NCBI GenBank assembly: GCA_036373915.1
Contig: DASUUU010000008.1
Coordinates: forward strand, 1 to 25,272
DNA from: JASLBX01 sp036373915
GTDB lineage: Bacteria > Actinomycetota > Actinomycetes > Jiangellales > Jiangellaceae
Direction: 5' to 3'
Length of the DNA: 25,272 nt
Below, one piece after another: positions 21,238 through 25,272 of this stretch; position 1 is the stretch's first letter; the number at the start of each line of letters is the position of its first letter. The notes below the pieces were generated by a model, which was given only the letters and a program-made list of their open reading frames with translations, did no database searches and was not told the DNA's origin. Made by a program: the position numbers and the translations under genes.

Positions 21238-21912
21238 ATGACCTCAACCCACGCCGCAAGCACACCAAGACCGACCCGACGCGAGCTCGCCCACGAGTTC
21301 CGCACTGTCGCCGCGGACCTGCCGCTGCTGCTCACTGCGCCGCTGTACCGGTCTTGGCATCTGCGCTGGGGCGCCACCGCCGAGGAGGTCGCCGCCAGCC
21401 TGCCCGGTGACGACGTGCTGCCGCACGCGCAGTACCGGACCACCAGAGCCATCACCATCGACGCCCCACCGGGGATGGTCTGGCCGTGGCTGGTCCAGGT
21501 CGGTTGCCTCAGGGCCGGCTTCTACAGCAACGACCTGCTCGACAACTTCGCTCACCCCAGCGCCCGCACGCTCATCCCCGACCTGCAACGCCTGGAGGTC
21601 GGACAATGGGTGTCGATGTCCCCGACGCCATCGGAGCTGACCGCATTCAAGGTGGACGGCTTCGAGGTCGACCGCTGGCTGCTCTGGCGCAAGCCCGAGA
21701 GCACCTGGGTGTGGGCGCTGACACAGCTGCCCGACCGGCGCACCCGGCTGGTGACGCGTATCCACGCCGCCCGAGACTGGACGAAACCGATGCTCGCCGT
21801 AGGAGCAGTCATCCTGATGGAGTTCGGCGACTTCGCCATGATGCGCCGCATGCTCCACGGGATCAAAGACCGGGCTGAAAGCTTGGAAGGTAATACCAAG
21901 CACCCGGCATAG
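21238..21912 (+). CDS. SRPBCC-family protein
   Basis: Protein of 224 residues. A basic N-terminal region (1-60) precedes an SRPBCC-like domain (about 65-200): TTRAITIDAPPGMVWPWLVQVG is the usual first strand and helix, followed by LRAGFYSNDLLDN and VDRWLLWRKPESTWVWALTQLPDRRTRLVTRIHA. The C-terminal helix (about 180-220) contains the long hydrophobic run MLAVGAVILMEFGDFAMM and may contact membrane. The family binds lipophilic ligands; no specific role is known. GAGGG lies about nine bases before ATG 21238. The frame stays open and codon-biased back to about 21121 without a start codon, so a longer ancestral N-terminus is possible. The gene is 206 bp after the ABC permease. Confidence 0.75.
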   Translation: MTSTHAASTPRPTRRELAHEFRTVAADLPLLLTAPLYRSWHLRWGATAEEVAASLPGDDVLPHAQYRTTRAITIDAPPGMVWPWLVQVGCLRAGFYSNDLLDNFAHPSARTLIPDLQRLEVGQWVSMSPTPSELTAFKVDGFEVDRWLLWRKPESTWVWALTQLPDRRTRLVTRIHAARDWTKPMLAVGAVILMEFGDFAMMRRMLHGIKDRAESLEGNTKHPA

Positions 21913-22090
21913 CCGGGGCCGGTGCATCGTTCGGTGTGCGACGGACCGGCGACCAGCTCAACCCCTCTACCAGCGCCACCCTTTGTAGGTTCTCGACGCG
22001 CTGGCCCGGGAGGTAGTGAGCCGGCCGCCGGCCGTTGCCCTACGGACGACGATCTGCCATTCCGCCTGGAGCTCCGGCGACAGGTTCAGC

Positions 22091-23596
22091 TCAGTTGCTG
22101 CACTTGATCCCCTTGCATGGTTCATCGCTCAACCGCATGACGATAAGGCCGTTGTTGCGGTCGCTGGCGATGATGGTGCCGCTGTCGAAGAGGGGGAAGA
22201 CCCCCCACTGGCCGAGGAACGCCGTGCCGAACCTGAGCTCCTGGCTGAGGTTCAGGATCTTACTCGGCAGCCGCGGCTCGGTGTCCATGTGGGCGATCGG
22301 GCGGAGACTTACCATGCCGGCCGCGTCCCGTTCGATCTGGAGCACCCTGGTGCCGGACGTGTAGTTGGCTTGGTAGATCTTGTCGCCCTTCACGATCATA
22401 TTGTGATCCACGCTGACCGTGTCGTGCTCGAACCGCTCGACGACGACCGGGTCGTCGAGTTCGCGGACGTCGACGATGTACGTACCGGTCGCCGGCGTCT
22501 TGGTCGGGTCATCGACCGGCTGGGCGAAGACCCCGGGGAGCCACCCTGCGGCGACTATCTCGTCGATCTCGTCGCCGATGAACAGGAAGTCCTGCTCCTC
22601 GGTCGTCCATCCGTTGTGCGAGAACACAAGTTCCGGAATTCGGAAGCTGGCGAGCACCTCGATGTTGTTCTTGTCGGTCGCGTCCCAGATCTCGGTGAAC
22701 CCACCGATCGGATTTCCGGCGGCCTGGCCGGCACGGTCGCGACCGTCGAAGACGAACACGATCTCGTGCCCCTGGAACCTTTCGTCCGGCCCGGTGTAGA
22801 CGATCGGGTAGAAGTCGTGTTCTCCGATGTTCGGCAGGCAGGCCGCCACGTCGGGGTTGGTCGGATCGGTATTGAGGTCGTAGATCAAGGTATTGAACCG
22901 AGGTGGGGTTTCGAGACCGCAGGCGTTGTTCGCCGCGCCCGCCGCCAGCCGGACGCCGGCCACATAGGCGAAGCCGGTCTCCTCATTGACCTGAATGTTG
23001 TGGGCCGACAGGTAGCCGCCACCTGAGAACTTGAAACTCGGCGCGGGCAGCACGGTGTCGGGTGAGGGTGCAGGACCCAGGGCGTCGAGGACCGACAGAT
23101 CCACAACATCGATCTCGGAGCCGGCGATCTCGGACGTGAAGTATGCGAAGTTGCCGAAGACGCCCGGGTCTCCCCAGAGGTTGCCGATGTTGCCCGGCGC
23201 CTGGCTCTCGAGGCTACCGAGGAACTCGGGATTCTCAGGGTCGGTGACCCGCACGACCGCCAGGCCTGCCGTAGTTCCGACGAGTGCGTACTCCTCCCCC
23301 GCGGGAGACGTCCAGCCCCAGATGTCATTCAACATGCCCTTGTCGAAGACCCCGGGGAGTGGCAGTGCGCCCATCGCGTCGGGATCGATCTGACTCAGGA
23401 ACCGCATGTTCTCGGTATCCGGGAACGGGCCTTTGACCACGGGAAGGCTTCCGAGCGCATCCCCTTGCATCTCCTTCAACAGAGCCGGCGGTTCATCGTG
23501 GTGCGCCAAAGCCGTCCCGCTCAAGGCGACCGTCACGGCCAGCGCTGCGCCCAGCGCGCCGATCCTGCGCAGTCTCGACCTTCGATGTGTTCGCAT
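22091..23596 (-). CDS. Secreted choice-of-anchor B family protein (LVIVD-type repeats)
   Basis: Protein of 501 residues from ATG 23596, with GAAGGGAG about nine bases upstream. The frame is open further back but that part is Arg-rich and lacks a ribosome site. A twin-Arg-containing signal peptide (RRSRLRRIGALGAALAVTVALSGTALA is too long to quote further; cleavage after about residue 30) is followed by HHDEPP. The body has repeated beta-propeller-like blades: GTTAGLAVVRVTDPENPEFLG, AHNIQVNEETGFAYVAG, IWDATDKNNIEVLASF and GTYIVDVRELDDPVVVE, as in choice-of-anchor B/LVIVD proteins. Four Cys are present, two in the final CKGIKCSN. The function of these exported propellers is unknown. It is convergent with the SRPBCC gene and transcribed alone. 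Confidence 0.82.
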   Translation of the reverse strand: MRTHRRSRLRRIGALGAALAVTVALSGTALAHHDEPPALLKEMQGDALGSLPVVKGPFPDTENMRFLSQIDPDAMGALPLPGVFDKGMLNDIWGWTSPAGEEYALVGTTAGLAVVRVTDPENPEFLGSLESQAPGNIGNLWGDPGVFGNFAYFTSEIAGSEIDVVDLSVLDALGPAPSPDTVLPAPSFKFSGGGYLSAHNIQVNEETGFAYVAGVRLAAGAANNACGLETPPRFNTLIYDLNTDPTNPDVAACLPNIGEHDFYPIVYTGPDERFQGHEIVFVFDGRDRAGQAAGNPIGGFTEIWDATDKNNIEVLASFRIPELVFSHNGWTTEEQDFLFIGDEIDEIVAAGWLPGVFAQPVDDPTKTPATGTYIVDVRELDDPVVVERFEHDTVSVDHNMIVKGDKIYQANYTSGTRVLQIERDAAGMVSLRPIAHMDTEPRLPSKILNLSQELRFGTAFLGQWGVFPLFDSGTIIASDRNNGLIVMRLSDEPCKGIKCSN

Positions 23597-23770
23597 CGCG
23601 GCTACTCCCTTCTCACGGCGATAACTGAGGCACGTATGTCGGCATGGCCGAGTTCGAAAGGGTTCCCGACGTCGGTTCGCTTCGGCGGCTCGTTCCTGAG
23701 AGCGAGGACGCCGTCGCGCCGGCACTCGATACTGGTGGCCAGCCACACCAACGTCGCAGGAGCAGATCAG

Positions 23771-24061
23771 ATGTGGACCACAGCTGCGTTTGTGCGCCGG
23801 TTAGCGGAGCACGCGCAGGGCGTACCGCCGATCGTGGTGGACGCGACGCTCGCTCTCGCCTGCTTCCTCACGGTCGTGATCTACGCAGCCCTGGGCACGA
23901 ACGCGATCACGTTCCTGGCCCGGGAGGCGCAGGCGGCGACCATGACTCTGCTGGGCCGCCGCAACTGGTGGCTGCCACGACCGCTCCTGCGCGTGCACGG
24001 CCGGCTCGCCCTGTCCGAAGCCGTCCTTCGGCCATCGTCCATCGAGCCGCCGGCCGTCGGC
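23771..24061 (+). pseudogene. Composite remnant: kinase-like N-terminus joined to MMPL-like C-terminus
   Basis: From ATG 23771 about 97 residues have a protein-like composition before the frame turns Arg/Pro-rich. Residues ~15-45 (GVPPIVVDATLALACFLTVV and on) resemble the first membrane segment of actinobacterial NarL-type sensor kinases. Residues ~57-84 (MTLLGRRNWWLPRPL, HGRLALSE) strongly resemble the end of MMPL/RND-type lipid transporters, where LLG-x-x-x-WWLPR is common. Neither protein is otherwise present. This looks like a deletion scar that joined two genes. Identification is from remembered family patterns, so confidence is modest. Confidence 0.4.
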
Positions 24062-24246
24062 GTGCCTCGATGTCGATGTAGAACTAGGCTGGCTAGAGCG
24101 CCGCCTCGGCACCGGCTACATCTCAGGCTACCGAGAATTTCAAGGCCGTCACCGATCCGAACGATGCGGACACCAGTGCGGCACTTGAGGCGGTCGCGAA
24201 TCGTGGTAGTCGTTTGGTGTGGAGCAGCGGCCGGAACAGACGGAAT

Positions 24247-24284
24247 GAGCCGAGCCCCGCGCGATGCGCGGCGGGGCTCGGCTC
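24247..24284 (-). terminator. Strong hairpin terminator after the ABM-like gene
   Basis: GAGCCGAGCCCCGC (24247-24260) pairs perfectly with GCGGGGCTCGGCTC (24271-24284), a 14-bp stem with a ten-base loop, starting 14 bases after the stop codon of the minus-strand gene. No U-tract follows on either strand, as is common for actinobacterial hairpin terminators. Confidence 0.75.
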
Positions 24285-24298
24285 GGTACCTGGACGGA

Positions 24299-24616
24299 CT
24301 AGTGGGTGATCGGCGCCGGCTCGCGATGGCTGGTGTCGATGGCGAGGTCACCGACGTAGTTCTCGCGCAGGGTGTAACGGTCCTGGCTGTTGGCCTTCAC
24401 CCAGTCCGCGGCCTTTGCCGCGGCTGCGTCAGCCTGCGCCCGGTTTTCCCAGGTGCTGAGGGAGACGAAAGCGGTCTTGTCGATCTGGGCAACTCCGTAG
24501 GACACGAAGCCGTCGCTGTGTTCGAACAAGGGAACCATCTCAGACTTCGCCTGGCTGATTACCTCGTCGAAGGTGCCGGCCTTGATGTCGTAGAGAGCGA
24601 CGCGCGTGCAGCGCAT
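24299..24616 (-). CDS. Antibiotic biosynthesis monooxygenase (ABM)-like protein
   Basis: Protein of 105 residues, the size of a single dimeric alpha-beta barrel domain. The pattern MRCTRVALYDIKAGTFDEVI, MVPLFEHSDGFVSYGVAQID, FVSLSTWENRAQADAAAAKA and WVKAN is typical of ABM/YdhR-like proteins: a strand, a helix, a strand ending in Gly-Phe, and W-E in the third strand. Members include cofactor-free monooxygenases and many proteins of unknown role. ATG 24616 has GGAAGG about seven bases upstream. A strong terminator follows. It is divergent from a small wHTH regulator, 125 bp away, that may control it. Confidence 0.82.
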   Translation of the reverse strand: MRCTRVALYDIKAGTFDEVISQAKSEMVPLFEHSDGFVSYGVAQIDKTAFVSLSTWENRAQADAAAAKAADWVKANSQDRYTLRENYVGDLAIDTSHREPAPITH

Positions 24617-24719
24617 GGTGAGCCTTCCTGTGGTGGAGCGGCTTGCGTAACCCGCATGCCGGTTCCAATACCGACCCTACGCCAGAACCTTGATACCGGC
24701 AAATGAATTCCTAGAAGTG

Positions 24720-24736
24720 AGAGTCCTGTAGACTCT
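24720..24736. promoter_or_regulatory. Inverted repeat and -10 element at the wHTH regulator start
   Basis: AGAGTC-CTGTA-GACTCT (24720-24736) is a perfect 6-bp inverted repeat ending five bases before the regulator ATG. TAGACT (24729-24734) within it is a good -10 and would start transcription at about the ATG (24742), giving a leaderless message. No Shine-Dalgarno sequence is visible. The overlap suggests autorepression. Confidence 0.5.
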
Positions 24737-24741
24737 TTGTC

Positions 24742-25038
24742 ATGGCTTGGGGCTTCCTGACGAACCACGCTCTGGCACTGTTATGCATCGCACACGACCC
24801 GGGCGTGCGGCTGCGGGAGATCGCGACCACGCTCGGCATCACTGAGCGCGCCGCCTTCGGCATTGTCACCGATCTGGTGAACGCCGGATATGTCGTCAAG
24901 GACAAGAACGGCCGCCGCAACAGCTACGACGTCCAGGTCGACAAGCCCTTGCCAGAGGCTCTGCTGCGACAGCGAACGGTCGGCCAACTGGTGGATCTTC
25001 TAGCCCGCACCGAATTGGGCACCCGCGACCACGCGTAA
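24742..25038 (+). CDS. Small MarR-like winged-helix regulator
   Basis: Protein of 98 residues, little more than one winged-helix domain. FLTNHALALLCIAHDPGVRLREIATTLGITERAAFGIVTDLVNAGYVVKDKNGRR is cited by position only beyond this: helix-turn-helix about 29-52 and wing about 54-68. This is followed by a short helical tail (PLPEALLRQRTVGQLVDLLA). It belongs to the single-domain MarR/ArsR-like group common in actinobacteria. No ligand-binding domain is present, so it probably dimerises through the tail. It is divergent from the ABM-like gene. The perfect inverted repeat at its start is the likely operator. Confidence 0.85.
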   Translation: MAWGFLTNHALALLCIAHDPGVRLREIATTLGITERAAFGIVTDLVNAGYVVKDKNGRRNSYDVQVDKPLPEALLRQRTVGQLVDLLARTELGTRDHA

Positions 25039-25198
25039 GCTCACTGAAATGCCGCCATGCGGGAGCGCCCATGCTGCGGTAGACCCGGAGGTGGTTACGC
25101 CTCGTCCGCTGTGGCCGAGCCAACCGGCGACGGGTGCGAACATCGACGCCAGCCGCGAAGCAACAGTGACGGCTGAGTGTCAGCCCAGGTCAGCGAAG

Positions 25199-25272
<74 letters not shown>

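Larger units (their letters stand above)
23597..24298. other. Gene-poor stretch with decayed sequence
   Basis: I find no credible intact gene in these ~700 bases. The long frames through it have Arg/Pro-rich translations typical of GC-rich shadow frames. A plausible gene fragment lies at 23771-24061, and a strong hairpin at 24247-24284. Confidence 0.5.

Noticed and set aside
21913..22090. Possible hairpin GCCGG-CCG-CCGGC near 22020 as a bidirectional terminator
   Set aside because: The stem has only five pairs and similar repeats arise by chance in DNA this GC-rich.
23465..24706. A 413-codon plus-strand frame through the gene-poor stretch
   Set aside because: It begins antisense to the choice-of-anchor B gene and ends antisense to the ABM-like gene, and is Arg/Pro-rich except for about 97 residues from 23771, which I treat as a remnant.

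Overview
The window is about 25 kb of very high-GC chromosomal DNA with a strong G/C bias at third codon positions and frequent GTG starts. Several genes have no Shine-Dalgarno sequence but a -10 element just upstream of the start, as in leaderless transcripts. Gene content (two-component pair with a HisKA_3 kinase, two luciferase-like oxidoreductases, one of them F420-type, PadR/HxlR/MarR regulators, ABC-2 exporters) points to an actinomycete (Actinomycetota). I cannot name the genus. I see no IS element, integrase, phage gene, CRISPR array or restriction/defence island.

Layout. 30-527: a small conserved hypothetical protein, convergent with a leftward chain of five overlapping or abutting genes (5939 down to 529). 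In order of transcription these are a secreted phospholipase A2-like protein, a membrane acyltransferase, the copper chaperone CopZ, a His-rich membrane-anchored two-repeat protein and a Cu+ P1B-ATPase. A copper-type promoter/operator for copZ lies inside the 3' end of the acyltransferase gene, so the copper genes can be expressed alone or by read-through. The phospholipase start has an extensive predicted hairpin covering its ribosome-binding site. 6128-8613: NarL-type kinase and response regulator; the kinase sensor looks internally duplicated. 8623-8695: tRNA-Asn. 8781-10318: HtrA-like protease and PaaI-type thioesterase (leftward). 10374-13351: HxlR regulator, CE1758/CE1759-type flavin monooxygenase-reductase pair, dienelactone-hydrolase-like protein. 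13424-15498: ABC exporter pair. 15514-16464: F420-type oxidoreductase. 16677-18424: SHOCT membrane peptide, PadR regulator, and a SnoaL-SRPBCC fusion. 18475-19071: a gene broken by two compensating frameshifts. 19356-21912: second ABC exporter pair plus an SRPBCC protein. 22091-23596: secreted choice-of-anchor B (LVIVD-type) protein. 23597-24298: degraded sequence ending in a strong hairpin. 24299-25038: ABM-type protein and divergent wHTH regulator. 25199-25272: CAU-anticodon tRNA.

Most of this is ordinary actinomycete chromosome. The items I would look at first are the phospholipase leader hairpin and sortase-like tail, the linkage of phospholipase and acyltransferase to a copper-efflux operon with an embedded promoter, the duplicated kinase sensor, the tandem 8-bp repeats before htrA and the frameshifted gene. 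I did not find a clear undescribed multi-gene system. The phospholipase-acyltransferase-copper chain is the nearest candidate, and its functional unity is inference.
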